Below the pieces are notes generated by a model. It was given only the letters and a program-made list of their open reading frames with translations, ran no database searches and was not told the origin of the DNA. Positions 54,531 through 63,394 of a DNA stretch of 64,000 bases are shown here, piece by piece. The stretch covers positions 378,001 to 442,000 of the forward strand of contig CANKYK010000002.1 of the NCBI GenBank assembly GCA_947488155.1, written 5' to 3'. Every line of letters starts with the position of its first letter. Position 1 is the first letter of the stretch. Source of the DNA: an uncultured Erythrobacter sp. Its GTDB lineage: Bacteria > Pseudomonadota > Alphaproteobacteria > Sphingomonadales > Sphingomonadaceae. The position numbers and the translations under genes were made by a program.

Positions 54531-55064
54531 ATGAGCTTAGGCCAAATTTTACAGCAAACCGGCGCGATTTCATCGATGGCGCGCGAGCTTGGTATCGATG
54601 AGAGCACGGCCAAGAAGGCCGCTGGCGCTTTGCTCCCGGCGATTGTCGCCGGGATGGGGCGCAGCGCAACCGGCGGCACGTCGACCCCTGATCCAATGGG
54701 CGGGCTGGGCGGACTTGCTGGCGCTATCCTGGGCGGCGGTTCAGGCGGTGGCGGTCTGGGCGGAGGCTTGCTCGATGTGGTGCTGGGCACTCAGGCGACG
54801 CCTATCAATCAAGGTAATGATATCCTTGGCAACATCTTTGGCAGCAAGGATGTGAGTCGCTCGGTCGCCGGGGAAGTTGCCTCTATGACCGGGATTGACG
54901 AAGGCATTTTGAAAAAGATGCTGCCGATCCTCGCGATGGCCGCTGCCGGTTATATGGCGAAACAGGCTACTGGCGGCGGCACTACCTCACCTAGTGGATC
55001 AACAGGTGGCGGAGCGCTGGGAGGCATCCTGGGCTCGATCGTGACCGGGATGATGAGCCGCTGA
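54531..55064 (+). CDS. DUF937-family protein
   Basis: A 177-residue protein typical of DUF937: ISSMARELGIDESTAKKAAGAL (first unit), a long Gly/Ser-rich linker, then VAGEVASMTGIDEGILKKML and LPILAMAAAGYMAKQA (second unit). The units are amphipathic helices, and the linker is flexible. Function unknown. It lies 28 bases after the related gene and probably shares its transcript. A downstream convergent gene begins 29 bases away. Confidence 0.85.
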   Translation: MSLGQILQQTGAISSMARELGIDESTAKKAAGALLPAIVAGMGRSATGGTSTPDPMGGLGGLAGAILGGGSGGGGLGGGLLDVVLGTQATPINQGNDILGNIFGSKDVSRSVAGEVASMTGIDEGILKKMLPILAMAAAGYMAKQATGGGTTSPSGSTGGGALGGILGSIVTGMMSR

Positions 55065-55093
55065 CTTAAGGCGCATGAATGGGCGGGGGAGGT

Positions 55094-56686
55094 CTACTCC
55101 TCCGCCCCACCCTCATCGTTATCCTCACCGGGTACCGCTGGAACGCTGACCTGAGCAACCGGCGCGGTTGCCGCCAAATCGCGGCTGGTTATCACGGTGC
55201 CTTCTTCGGTTTTGTCGAGCAGCGCGATGATGTTCTTCACCCGCTCTGCTCGTTTTCCGCCATGCGGATCATTGGCGATAGGCCGTAACGAGTCTCTTGC
55301 GATGGCAATCTTGCCTTCCTGTAGCTGCATCATCGCAGCTCGCATCCACAGACCTTTATCGAATGGCGCGAGCTGTGCGGCGCGTTCCAGCGCATGCTTG
55401 GCGTTTTCGGGCGGCTTGATGCCGCGCTGAACGAAGCTGCGATAGTAGTAAATCAGTGGCAGTGGATGATTGTTCTCGATTTGGTTGAGTTGCGAAAATG
55501 GCTTCATCGCCAGATCGATCGCAGCCTTCTTGTCCTCCGCATCGCGCGCCATGCGGAACAGGGCATAGCCCTTTTGCACATAGGGGTTGGTTCGAGCTGG
55601 CTCGATCGCAATGGCTGCATCGGCAGCGGCGATGGCTTCCGCATCATTGCCTGCGTCATATTCCGCTTCTGAAAGAGCTGAAAGTACTCCGGCATCACTG
55701 GGGTACTTTACAGCAATTTTTCGTGCGTCCTCGAGCAACTCGGCAGCTGTCTCTTCGTCAACTCCGCGTTGTGAGCGGATGCGGACCGGCATCATCTCTG
55801 CCTCGCCCTTGGGCAGCTTGCGCAGGGTCACTTCGCCAATTGGGAGCATTTCAGGCGTCAGACTGAATCCAGACATGCGTTTCCGCAGATAGGATCTTAG
55901 CTCTTTTTCCAGTTGATCCAGATCACCAAACGCCTTCTTGCCTGCCTCAAGTGAGGATAGGCCAGAGAACATCTCTGCTTGGTATTTGTCGAGCTGTCCC
56001 ATCCGGTCCTGATTGAAGATCAGGTAGTGGTAGAGCAGCCAGCTGCGCCCATAAAACGCATCATGGCGTTTGCCGCGATTGCGTTCATACAATTCATGAT
56101 CAAGCAGCTCATAAATGCTGACATCAGCGGAATTGAACAACTCATTGGCACGGTGTTGCGCCGGGAGCCCAATTTGAATGCCGCCGTTGCTTGGGAACGA
56201 TGCTGACGCGAAAAATTCAGCCGCACCTTCATTGAGCCAACGCGGCATGCCGAAGCGTGATCCAGAGATCAGGTAATGGTGTGCGTATTCGTGAAGCAGG
56301 ACGATAGTCGAGAAATCCGGATAGCCGCTCTTATGACGAATATCCTGCACAAATGCCCGGCTCGCACCTGCTCTTGGAAGATAGAAGCCCGCAACATAGC
56401 GGCTCTTGCTGGCCGAAAGCTTGCGAATGTCTCTTTGACTGCCAACGGCAAAGATCACCACTCGGTTTGAAGGACTGGGTTTTTCGACTTTCCGCTTTGT
56501 GAGCAATTCCATCGCTGCGTGGAACCGCTCAAGGTTTTGCGCATAGCGGCGAATGTCTTTCTCGCTGTCGTCAGCGTAAATCACGAAATGATCGCTCGAT
56601 GCTTCGTACCAATCAGCCCTTGCCGGCACGGTGCCTAGAAATGCGAATGTCAGTAAAAGAGATGCGAATAGACGCGCGAATACCAT
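55094..56686 (-). CDS. Secreted gluzincin-like/TPR protein
   Basis: A 530-residue exported protein. MVFARLFASLLLTFAFLGTV followed by PARA is a signal peptide; the ATG at 56686 is preferred to upstream in-frame Mets. It has a metallopeptidase-like motif HEYAHHYL (near 131) with a downstream WLNEGAAEFFA, the HExxH plus Glu arrangement of gluzincins (DUF1570-like). Later parts (about 340-500) show TPR-like helices (SEAEYDAGNDAEAIAAADAA, ALERAAQLAPFDKGLWMRAA). Probably a periplasmic peptidase or peptidoglycan-linked factor. Confidence 0.8.
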   Translation of the reverse strand: MVFARLFASLLLTFAFLGTVPARADWYEASSDHFVIYADDSEKDIRRYAQNLERFHAAMELLTKRKVEKPSPSNRVVIFAVGSQRDIRKLSASKSRYVAGFYLPRAGASRAFVQDIRHKSGYPDFSTIVLLHEYAHHYLISGSRFGMPRWLNEGAAEFFASASFPSNGGIQIGLPAQHRANELFNSADVSIYELLDHELYERNRGKRHDAFYGRSWLLYHYLIFNQDRMGQLDKYQAEMFSGLSSLEAGKKAFGDLDQLEKELRSYLRKRMSGFSLTPEMLPIGEVTLRKLPKGEAEMMPVRIRSQRGVDEETAAELLEDARKIAVKYPSDAGVLSALSEAEYDAGNDAEAIAAADAAIAIEPARTNPYVQKGYALFRMARDAEDKKAAIDLAMKPFSQLNQIENNHPLPLIYYYRSFVQRGIKPPENAKHALERAAQLAPFDKGLWMRAAMMQLQEGKIAIARDSLRPIANDPHGGKRAERVKNIIALLDKTEEGTVITSRDLAATAPVAQVSVPAVPGEDNDEGGAEE

Positions 56687-56774
56687 TGTGATTGCCCCGC
56701 TAATGCGATCGAGCACTTCAGAAGTGCTCATATCGCAAGCATAACGCCGTTTATTTGGGTTTCTAGTGCTTTGT

Positions 56775-58391
56775 TTAGCTTTCAAGACCGTCAAGATAGC
56801 TCCAGATTTGCGAGACGACGACTGACCCTTCACCCACTGCGCTGGCCACGCGTTTCACCGATCCAGAGCGCACATCACCCACCGCAAAGACACCGTCCGT
56901 GCCCGTTTCAAAGGGGAAGGGGCGGCCCACCTCTGCGCCGGTTAGCACAAACCCGCGCTCGTCCGTGTCGACATGGCCAGAGAGCCATTTGGTGTTCGGT
57001 GCAGCACCGATCATGATGAAGAGCGCGCGCGTGTCCTGACGGGTATCGCCCTCAGGCGTGTTGAAGGTCACCGCCTCTAGGTGCTCCTCTCCGTGAAGCT
57101 CTGTGACGCTGGTGTTGTGGTGGATCGTGATGCGCGGATCGGCTTCCAACCGGCTAGAGAGATAGCTCGACATGCTTGCAGCGAGGCTGCCAGAACGCAC
57201 GACCAGATGCACATGCGCTGCGCTGCGCGAGAGGTACATGGCCGCTTGCCCAGCGGAATTGCCGCCACCGATCACAACCGCTTCGGTTTTCCTGCAAAAG
57301 CGTGCTTCCATCTCGGTTGCTGCGTAGAACACGCCTGCGCCCTCCAGCTCCTGAAGCCGGTCCAACGGCAAGCGGTTGTATTGCACGCCAGTGCTGACGA
57401 GCACAGCACGCGCGCATATCTCGTCGCCGTCATCCAGTATCGCGCAGAACGAGCCGTCGCTGCGCCGCTCCAGATTCTCAACCCGGCGCGGCATCGCGAA
57501 ACGCGTGCCGAACTTCAGCGCCTGGATCTGTCCGCGATAGGTCAGGTCCGTCCCGCTGATGCCTGTGGGAAAGCCCATGTAATTCTCAATCCGGCTCGAT
57601 GTGCCCGCCTGCCCGCCAATCGCCATGTCCTCGATCAGAAGAGCCTCAATCCCCTCTGCTCCAGCATAGACCGCTGCGGCGACGCCGGCTGGTCCGCCGC
57701 CGACGATCAGCAAGTCGAAGGTGCGCTTTGAACAGATGCTGAGGTCCAATCCGAGGTGCTGGGCGACCTTGCGGGGGGTCGGATCATCCATCTTTTCGGC
57801 TCTGCCAACGATCACGGATGGCTGATGTCCGCTGAGGTCGCAGACCTGCGCGGTTTCCTCGTCAGAGGCATCCATGTCGAAGCTTTGGAAGGGGATCCGA
57901 TTGCGGGAGAGGAAGCCCTCTACCTTTTGCACCGCCGGATCGCGGTCTGCGCCGATCACTTTGACAGAGCTGTTCTTCAGCTCAAACTGTCGCTGTCTGC
58001 GCGCTGCGAACACGGTGATGATGTGGTCGGACAGCTCCGGCACCCGGCTCATCAGTTCCAGCATCGCCTCGCGCGGGGCCTCAATCACCCGAGTGTCTTT
58101 CGCTGCCCGCATCGGCAGGAACCAGTTCCCACCATTCATGAAGGCAATCTCGCCCATGAACTGCGTCGGACCGAGGCTGTGCTCGAACATCCGCTCACGC
58201 GAGTAGGGATCGATTACCTCAATCTCGCCATCAAGCACGTAGGTGAAGGTGTCCATCGGCTGGCCGACCTCGGCGAAGATGTGCCCCTTGGGATAGGTGC
58301 GCTCGGCCCCGATTTTGCAGAGCTCCTCGACATGCGCATCGGCCAGCGGCACACGCCGCAGGGTCTCAAGGTCTTGTCCTAGCTGTTCCAT
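56775..58391 (-). CDS. cNMP-binding / thioredoxin reductase-like fusion
   Basis: A 538-residue protein. Residues ~10-125 form a cyclic-nucleotide-binding-type beta-roll (GHIFAEVGQPMDTFTYVLDG, GPTQFMGEIAFMNGGNW). Residues ~135-205 look like a thioredoxin/glutaredoxin-type domain without CxxC. The rest is a TrxR-like flavoprotein with LLIVGGGPAGVAAAVYAG (FAD) and AVVIGGGNSAGQAAMYLS (NADPH). Where TrxR has its redox CATC this protein has AATE, so it cannot reduce thioredoxin in the usual way. Start 58391 puts the cNMP-like domain at the N-terminus. Confidence 0.88.
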   Translation of the reverse strand: MEQLGQDLETLRRVPLADAHVEELCKIGAERTYPKGHIFAEVGQPMDTFTYVLDGEIEVIDPYSRERMFEHSLGPTQFMGEIAFMNGGNWFLPMRAAKDTRVIEAPREAMLELMSRVPELSDHIITVFAARRQRQFELKNSSVKVIGADRDPAVQKVEGFLSRNRIPFQSFDMDASDEETAQVCDLSGHQPSVIVGRAEKMDDPTPRKVAQHLGLDLSICSKRTFDLLIVGGGPAGVAAAVYAGAEGIEALLIEDMAIGGQAGTSSRIENYMGFPTGISGTDLTYRGQIQALKFGTRFAMPRRVENLERRSDGSFCAILDDGDEICARAVLVSTGVQYNRLPLDRLQELEGAGVFYAATEMEARFCRKTEAVVIGGGNSAGQAAMYLSRSAAHVHLVVRSGSLAASMSSYLSSRLEADPRITIHHNTSVTELHGEEHLEAVTFNTPEGDTRQDTRALFIMIGAAPNTKWLSGHVDTDERGFVLTGAEVGRPFPFETGTDGVFAVGDVRSGSVKRVASAVGEGSVVVSQIWSYLDGLES

Positions 58392-58733
58392 GCGTGCCTC
58401 TCCTGAACCGGTAATGCTACAACATGGGGTCGCCGGGGTGTTGCTGCAATCCTGCGAAGCCTCGTCGCGCCCCGTCGGTTCGCCGCGCGCCATGCACGCT
58501 TGGAACAGCTGGAACAGTGTTCAGGGGAGAAAAACCAATCGATCACAGAGCTGTTGATTGATCGCTTTTTTCGATCATAAACCGTGCGCAAATCTCCCGG
58601 CGCTGTGAGCGAAAAACAGGCCCATTCGCACGAAGCCAAGAGATCAAAGCGAAACATCACGCCAAGGTAATCCAAACCCGCCGGGTAGGAAAATCAGGTG
58701 ATGTATATGCTGAAGGCGCTGCCGCTTTGTAGA
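58392..58733. other. Intergenic stretch with peptide remnant
   Basis: No complete gene. Holds the remnant at 58494-58580; the rest shows no clear hairpin or open frame worth listing. Confidence 0.6.
58494..58580 (+). pseudogene. Peptide remnant shared with 25426-25495
   Basis: Encodes ARLEQLEQCSGEKNQSITE then LLIDRFFRS and a stop at 58578-58580. The matching minus-strand fragment at 25426-25495 keeps the same frame. No start or longer homologous reading frame is seen. Confidence 0.5.
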
Positions 58734-59687
58734 TCACTGCCCATTGGCGACTTCCTCCACCGGGTGCCTCATGATGATGTCTGATAGGAACAGCCGCGCG
58801 CTTTCCTTAGCCGCGAGTTGCTGCATCGGGCCGAAATACCACGCCGGATCGAGCAGCCGGTCATAGCGAATGGTTAGAGCCACACGCGTGCCGCCATCCG
58901 CGTTTGGCGTGAAGCGAATATCGGTGCCGTCGATATCCATGTAATTGCCAAGATAGCTGTCGTTGCGGGTGATCTTTGTGCGGATATGATCGGCGCTGAC
59001 CTTGTCGATGCGAACATGCATCTCGCCCTGATGGGTGTTGGTGAACAGCCAGCGTTTATAGGTGAAATGCAGCGTATGCATATCTCCCGGCGCCAGGCTG
59101 CCCGCCTGAATGCTGTCGGGCATGGGGAACAGTTCCAGGAACCAGTGCCGGTCGCTTTCAAAACTGATCGGCTGAGCCATATTGGCTTGCAGCTCAGCCA
59201 CGCTAAGCGGGGTGTCCGCGACCAAAGTGGCGGTCGCCGGACGCGGCACCGTGGTTGCCGAAAATAGACCCTCGCTCACCAGCATTAGGACCAGAATAGG
59301 AATGGCCGCGACCTTGAACGTGTTGGTCAGATCGCTGCTGCCTTGGTCATCCAGGCTTTTGTCTCTCGCCAGCCAAGAGAAGAAAAAGCCAATCGTTGCA
59401 AAGCCGTAGTAGATCGGCATGAACATTAGCACGCAGATGAAGCCTTCAAACAGCAACACCGAGGTTGCCAGAAAGACGATCGTCATAATCCGCATATGGT
59501 TGAGATAGCGGTAGCGGTATCGGGTGCTCTCGCTCGATTTGGTCAGGAATGCGAGCGCAACCGAGATGACGAACGGGACCAGAATGTAGACTAAGGTCGT
59601 GGTGCCAAACTGGCTATCCAGCAGAAAGCGCAAGGTCAGGGTCGAGACCCCGATCACAACCAACAGCACTTTCCAGGAAATTCCCAT
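58734..59687 (-). CDS. Membrane protein with START-like C-terminal domain, unknown
   Basis: A 317-residue protein. Four or five hydrophobic helices fill the first ~165 residues (VLLVVIGVSTLTLRFLL, LVYILVPFVISVALAFL, TIVFLATSVLLFEGFICVLM, PILVLMLVSEGLFSATT). The remaining ~150 residues have a helix-grip/SRPBCC-like strand pattern (DRHWFLELFPMPDSIQAG, TRVALTIRYDRLLDP). Function unknown; no family fixed. Eleven bases separate its start from the stop of the DUF885 gene. Confidence 0.75.
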   Translation of the reverse strand: MGISWKVLLVVIGVSTLTLRFLLDSQFGTTTLVYILVPFVISVALAFLTKSSESTRYRYRYLNHMRIMTIVFLATSVLLFEGFICVLMFMPIYYGFATIGFFFSWLARDKSLDDQGSSDLTNTFKVAAIPILVLMLVSEGLFSATTVPRPATATLVADTPLSVAELQANMAQPISFESDRHWFLELFPMPDSIQAGSLAPGDMHTLHFTYKRWLFTNTHQGEMHVRIDKVSADHIRTKITRNDSYLGNYMDIDGTDIRFTPNADGGTRVALTIRYDRLLDPAWYFGPMQQLAAKESARLFLSDIIMRHPVEEVANGQ

Positions 59688-59698
59688 TCGGTGCCTCC

Positions 59699-61558
59699 TT
59701 AGCCGCGCGCTCCCGCGATATAGCGGTCGACATTCTTGGCGACCACATCCAGCGGCGCATTGCCGCCCAGGATCACCGCGGTGTTGAACGCCTTAAAGTC
59801 ATAGGCCTCGCCCAGCTCAGCCTCTGCCCGTGCGCGTTGGCGCACGATTTCGCTGTGCCCGATCTTGTAGCTGCAGGCCTGGCCCGGCCAGCTACAATAG
59901 CGGTCCACTTCGCCAACGACTTCTTCAAACTTGCTACCATTCCGCTCAACAAAGAACTGGCGGGCCTGATCGCGGCTCCAGCGTTTGGAGTGCAGGCCGG
60001 TGTCGACCACCAGACGGCAGGCGCGGAAGGCGAGGCTTTGCAAATAGCCCAGCCGCCCGACCTTAAAGTCGTCATAGGCGCCAAGTTCATCGGCGAGCTG
60101 TTCGCCGTAGAGCGCCCAACCTTCGCTGAATGCGCCAAAGGCCAGGATGGAGCGGATCAGCGGCAGACGATTGGAATATTCACCTTCCCAAACGTGGCCT
60201 GGGACCGCCTCGTGGAATGTGAGGTCCGCGAGATCATACTTGCGGTGCAGATCGGTGGTGCGCAAATTGATCCAGAACCGGCCTGGGATGCTGCCATCCT
60301 TGCTGCCCGCGCCGCCATAGGCACCGGGGGCGCCAGGCTCTTCATTAATGGGGATCCGGCGGACCTCCATATTGGGATCGACCAGCTCGTTAAAGGCGCG
60401 CGGCATTTGCGCTTTGATCCATTCGATCCGTTCATCGATGAAGGCGAAGATTTCCTCGCGGCCCGGATCGCCTTCGGCAAATTTGTAGCGTGGATCCTGG
60501 CTGAGTGCCTGCATGCGCTCGCCTACTGTGCCCTGGGTAAAGCCGATTTCTTTCAGGATCGGGTCCATCTGGCCGTGCAATTCGGCGAGTTCTTCCAGCC
60601 CCTGTTCGTGGATCTCATCGGGTGAGAGTGAGGTCGTGGTTGAGGCGCTGGTGGCCCAGGCGTAATATTCCTCGCCCTGCGGCTGGCTCCACATGCCGGG
60701 ATCGCTATCCGCCTCGGCGCGCTGGGTTTTGAGTTCTTCTAGCTGACGTTCCAGCGCGGCGGCGATGTCGCCGGTGACAATCGCTTTGGCGCGGTCCACC
60801 GCATCGGCAGGCAGGCCCGCTTTCTCAAGATTGGCGGCCAGATCGCCGGTGTATGCGGTGCCATCGGCAGCCGCCGCGAGGCTCGATTCCATCTGTCCGA
60901 TGGCTTTGTCGAGCAGGAAGTCTGGCGGCACGACGCCCATGGCGCGGGCTTCTTGCATGCGCTCAATCTCGCCATCCAGCACCGCCGGGATCTCGCTCAA
61001 GCGGCTGAGGTAATATTCGACGTTCTGCTCATTGCTCAGCGGCTGGCTGGAGCCCATCGCGCGCGGCATATCGATATAGGCGCCGACGTTCTGGATCACC
61101 ACGTAAGGCGCGTTGCGCCAACTTCCGACTGCGACATCGCCGTAGGGGAGGGCGAATCCTTCGAGCGCCTTGGCAAATGCGCTTTCGACAACTTCAAAAC
61201 TGGTGAGCTGATCGGGTGTCAGCCCGTCCTTGGGATAGTCCCTCGCGCCCTCGCGCAGGCGCTCCAAAGTGGCGGCATAATCGGCGCGGCCTTGCAGGCC
61301 CGGTGTGCCAAAGGTGCCGCGCCATGCGGCATAATCGCCGGTGTCCACACCCAGTCCGGTTGCGCGGCCAGGCTCATGGCTAAGCATTTCATAGCCGATC
61401 TTCTCCAGCGCCGCGTCAGGCTTCAGCGCGGCAAATTCGCCGCCGCTTGCCCCACCAATGCCCAGCTGTTTACAGGCCGGCAGCAGTGCCAATGCAGAAA
61501 CGCCGCCAAGCCCGCTAAGGGCCTGACGGCGCGTGATGTTCATGTTTGAATGGGTCAT
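59699..61558 (-). CDS. DUF885 peptidase-like lipoprotein
   Basis: A 619-residue exported protein. ITRRQALSGLGGVSALALLP is a twin-arginine-type signal ending in a lipobox (LLPAC). The DUF885 domain covers the rest, with the metal-site motif HEAVPGHVWEGEY (near residue 449) and ALYGEQLADELGAYDD supplying the third ligand. Homologues are putative zinc peptidases. A start at 61543 (second Met) is possible. The gene runs into the membrane protein downstream. Confidence 0.9.
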   Translation of the reverse strand: MTHSNMNITRRQALSGLGGVSALALLPACKQLGIGGASGGEFAALKPDAALEKIGYEMLSHEPGRATGLGVDTGDYAAWRGTFGTPGLQGRADYAATLERLREGARDYPKDGLTPDQLTSFEVVESAFAKALEGFALPYGDVAVGSWRNAPYVVIQNVGAYIDMPRAMGSSQPLSNEQNVEYYLSRLSEIPAVLDGEIERMQEARAMGVVPPDFLLDKAIGQMESSLAAAADGTAYTGDLAANLEKAGLPADAVDRAKAIVTGDIAAALERQLEELKTQRAEADSDPGMWSQPQGEEYYAWATSASTTTSLSPDEIHEQGLEELAELHGQMDPILKEIGFTQGTVGERMQALSQDPRYKFAEGDPGREEIFAFIDERIEWIKAQMPRAFNELVDPNMEVRRIPINEEPGAPGAYGGAGSKDGSIPGRFWINLRTTDLHRKYDLADLTFHEAVPGHVWEGEYSNRLPLIRSILAFGAFSEGWALYGEQLADELGAYDDFKVGRLGYLQSLAFRACRLVVDTGLHSKRWSRDQARQFFVERNGSKFEEVVGEVDRYCSWPGQACSYKIGHSEIVRQRARAEAELGEAYDFKAFNTAVILGGNAPLDVVAKNVDRYIAGARG

Positions 61559-61610
61559 GCAGGCGGTGTTACCGCGCGGCAGGCCGCTGTCAATCTGAAC
61601 AATGGGTCAA

Positions 61611-62003
61611 TCAGTCGAGAAACTCGGCTGGCACGGTTCCGCCGTTTTTGGCGAGTTCCTGCATGGTTTTCTTATGCAGCCAGATGTTTTCCTCAGCCGT
61701 GCCGGAATAATCGGTATCGCCTAGCTCCCCGGCCAATTCCTTGCGGTTGCCAAAGCTGGGATCAACCCCGATCAGCTTCATCAGATCGACAATCGATGTG
61801 CGCCAGTTGAGCGTGTCTGCGCCGTCCATTGCGTCGAGTCGGGCGGCGACATCAACATCGCTGATCGCGGCGGGCTTCGCTGCGGCTGCTGCGGCGACCG
61901 CTGCCGCTGCACCGGCGGCGGCTCCTGCGGCGGCGCCTGGTGATTTCTTTTCATCTTCGTCTTTGCCGAAGATCGCGCCTTTGATTGAACTGAAAATACC
62001 CAT
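61611..62003 (-). CDS. DUF3597-like protein
   Basis: A 130-residue protein: MGIFSSIKGAIFGKDEDEKK at the N-terminus, an Ala-rich spacer of about 25 residues, and a compact helical domain (DVAARLDAMDGADTLNWRTS, LMKLIGVDPSFGNRKELAGE), ending AEENIWLHKKTMQELAKNGG. This matches the DUF3597 architecture; distant LysM-associated relatives exist. Function unknown. AGGGAGGAC precedes the ATG. Confidence 0.85.
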   Translation of the reverse strand: MGIFSSIKGAIFGKDEDEKKSPGAAAGAAAGAAAAVAAAAAAKPAAISDVDVAARLDAMDGADTLNWRTSIVDLMKLIGVDPSFGNRKELAGELGDTDYSGTAEENIWLHKKTMQELAKNGGTVPAEFLD

Positions 62004-62099
62004 TTTGTCCTCCCTTTGTGGATTTTCTTACTGCCTATCGGATGAGGGCTGGGTATACCAGCGTAATAACGCCAAGGCCGAAGATCGGGAAATGAGCCG

Positions 62100-62366
62100 A
62101 TGACAGAGATATTCGAAGCCATCATCGAGTTTTTTGCGACGAATGTGGACCTCGTGTTGGCTCTGGTTATGCTCGCAGCATTTGCCCTGCTTATCGCAGC
62201 ATTCGCTTTATGGCGCAGGACGAAATCTTTGGAAAAGCCGACTTTAATGGTCGTCCTTGCCATTGTGGCATTCATTAATGTGCTCATTTGGACTGTGCCG
62301 ACGACGAGCGGAGGTGCGCCAATAGATAAGGTGCAACAAGCGCGGGATGAAGCCGGAGCGCAATAG
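62100..62366 (+). CDS. Small two-helix membrane protein, unknown
   Basis: An 88-residue protein with two transmembrane helices: LVLALVMLAAFALLIAAFAL (about 19-38) and TLMVVLAIVAFINVLIWTVP (about 50-69), and a short acidic tail. ATG preceded by GGGAA. An 8-bp GC-rich inverted repeat (62352-62375) overlaps its end, before the convergent tonB-like gene. Function unknown. Confidence 0.7.
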   Translation: MTEIFEAIIEFFATNVDLVLALVMLAAFALLIAAFALWRRTKSLEKPTLMVVLAIVAFINVLIWTVPTTSGGAPIDKVQQARDEAGAQ

Positions 62367-62386
62367 GGCTCCGGCCTCGCACGACC

Positions 62387-63079
62387 TCAATTCGGCAATT
62401 GCCAGTTGATTGCGCTGGTGTAGATCCCTGCTGTCGGTGCGCCGCTTGAATCCATCGCAGGATCAAACCGCGCGCGTTCGGTGATCAGCGAACAGGTCGC
62501 CGTGTCGAGCGCGCTGTGCCCTGTGGAGCGTGTGATCGAGCAATTGGTGACCCGGCCAGAGGCGCTGACCTCCAGGCTGAAGCTCGCTTTGCCGGAATAG
62601 CCGCGGCGGATCCAAGCCGAGCGGTAGTCACTGTCTATGACCCAGCGCGAGGCATCATTGGCAGGTTTGGCCCCGATCGGATCGAATGTTGGCATGCTGG
62701 GCGTTACATCGCCTAGGCCGTTACCCAGCTCTGTTCCCGGAATCGGGCCGAGGTTAATGTCACCGCCAACCGGCGGCAGCTTATCCGTGGTGTTTGTGAA
62801 CGTCGGTTCGGTCGGAAAGTTGGTGGGTGTCGGCGGGATATAGACCTCCGGCAGAGTTGGACTCGTTTTCGGTGAGGTATCCGGTTCGGCGGTTGGCTCA
62901 GGCGGCGGAGGCGGGACGGTTGGTGTTATCGTGACGGCACCGAAATTGTCAGGCTCCGCCGGGATGACGGCTTTCACTGCCAATCCGATAATTAGCAAGC
63001 CGGCGAACGCGGCAGGAATGCCGATTGCTCCGATTATTGCGACCGGTTGGCCTGTCTGTTTTTGCGTGATGTAACTCAT
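62387..63079 (-). CDS. TonB-like energy transducer
   Basis: A 230-residue protein. A cytoplasmic N-terminus and helix (AIIGAIGIPAAFAGLLIIGL, about 15-34) lead to a Pro/Thr/Glu-rich periplasmic stretch with PPPPPEPTAEPDTSP, and a C-terminal TonB domain: RRGYSGKASFSLEVSASGRV then TGHSALDTATCSLI. A GAGGAG site precedes the ATG at 63079. It would energise TonB-dependent receptors such as that at the window start; ExbB/ExbD genes are not seen here. Confidence 0.85.
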   Translation of the reverse strand: MSYITQKQTGQPVAIIGAIGIPAAFAGLLIIGLAVKAVIPAEPDNFGAVTITPTVPPPPPEPTAEPDTSPKTSPTLPEVYIPPTPTNFPTEPTFTNTTDKLPPVGGDINLGPIPGTELGNGLGDVTPSMPTFDPIGAKPANDASRWVIDSDYRSAWIRRGYSGKASFSLEVSASGRVTNCSITRSTGHSALDTATCSLITERARFDPAMDSSGAPTAGIYTSAINWQLPN

Positions 63080-63211
63080 TGCAAGGCTCCTCTCTTCAAG
63101 GAGCGACAACCTTGAGCGCTTAACCGTCAATGGTGCCGCTCATGAGTCATGTTACAACATTACATTTATGTGACAAGAACTTTCGAGTTGCGTTTCAGAA
63201 CTTTATTGGTT

Positions 63212-63296
63212 GCGCACCCCATCCGGGGTGCGATTTCCTCGCTCATACGAGCTAAAGCTCGCGTCGCTACGGGCGCGCAGTCGCGCCTTATGGCGC
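63212..63296 (+). repeat. Multi-hairpin repeat family 2, copy A
   Basis: Hairpin GCACCCC-AT-CCGGGGTGC, linker GATTTCCTCGCTCAT, hairpin CGAGC-TAAA-GCTCG, linker GCGTCGCTACGGGC, hairpin GGCGCG-CAGT-CGCGCC. Nearly identical linkers to copy B, with changed stem bases that still pair (CGAGC/GCTCG against CGACC/GGTCG). Confidence 0.85.
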
Positions 63297-63394
63297 GGAA
63301 GCCAAGCGAACGGATGTGAGCGCCCGGCGTTTGAGGGCGTAACAAAAAACATGGGCGCGCTCACCTGGATCGGCGAGCGCCATACCCATTCAAC

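Noticed and set aside
62352..62375. Terminator between the small membrane gene and tonB-like gene
   Set aside because: The 8-bp GC-rich inverted repeat has no T-run on either side, so it was not listed as a terminator.
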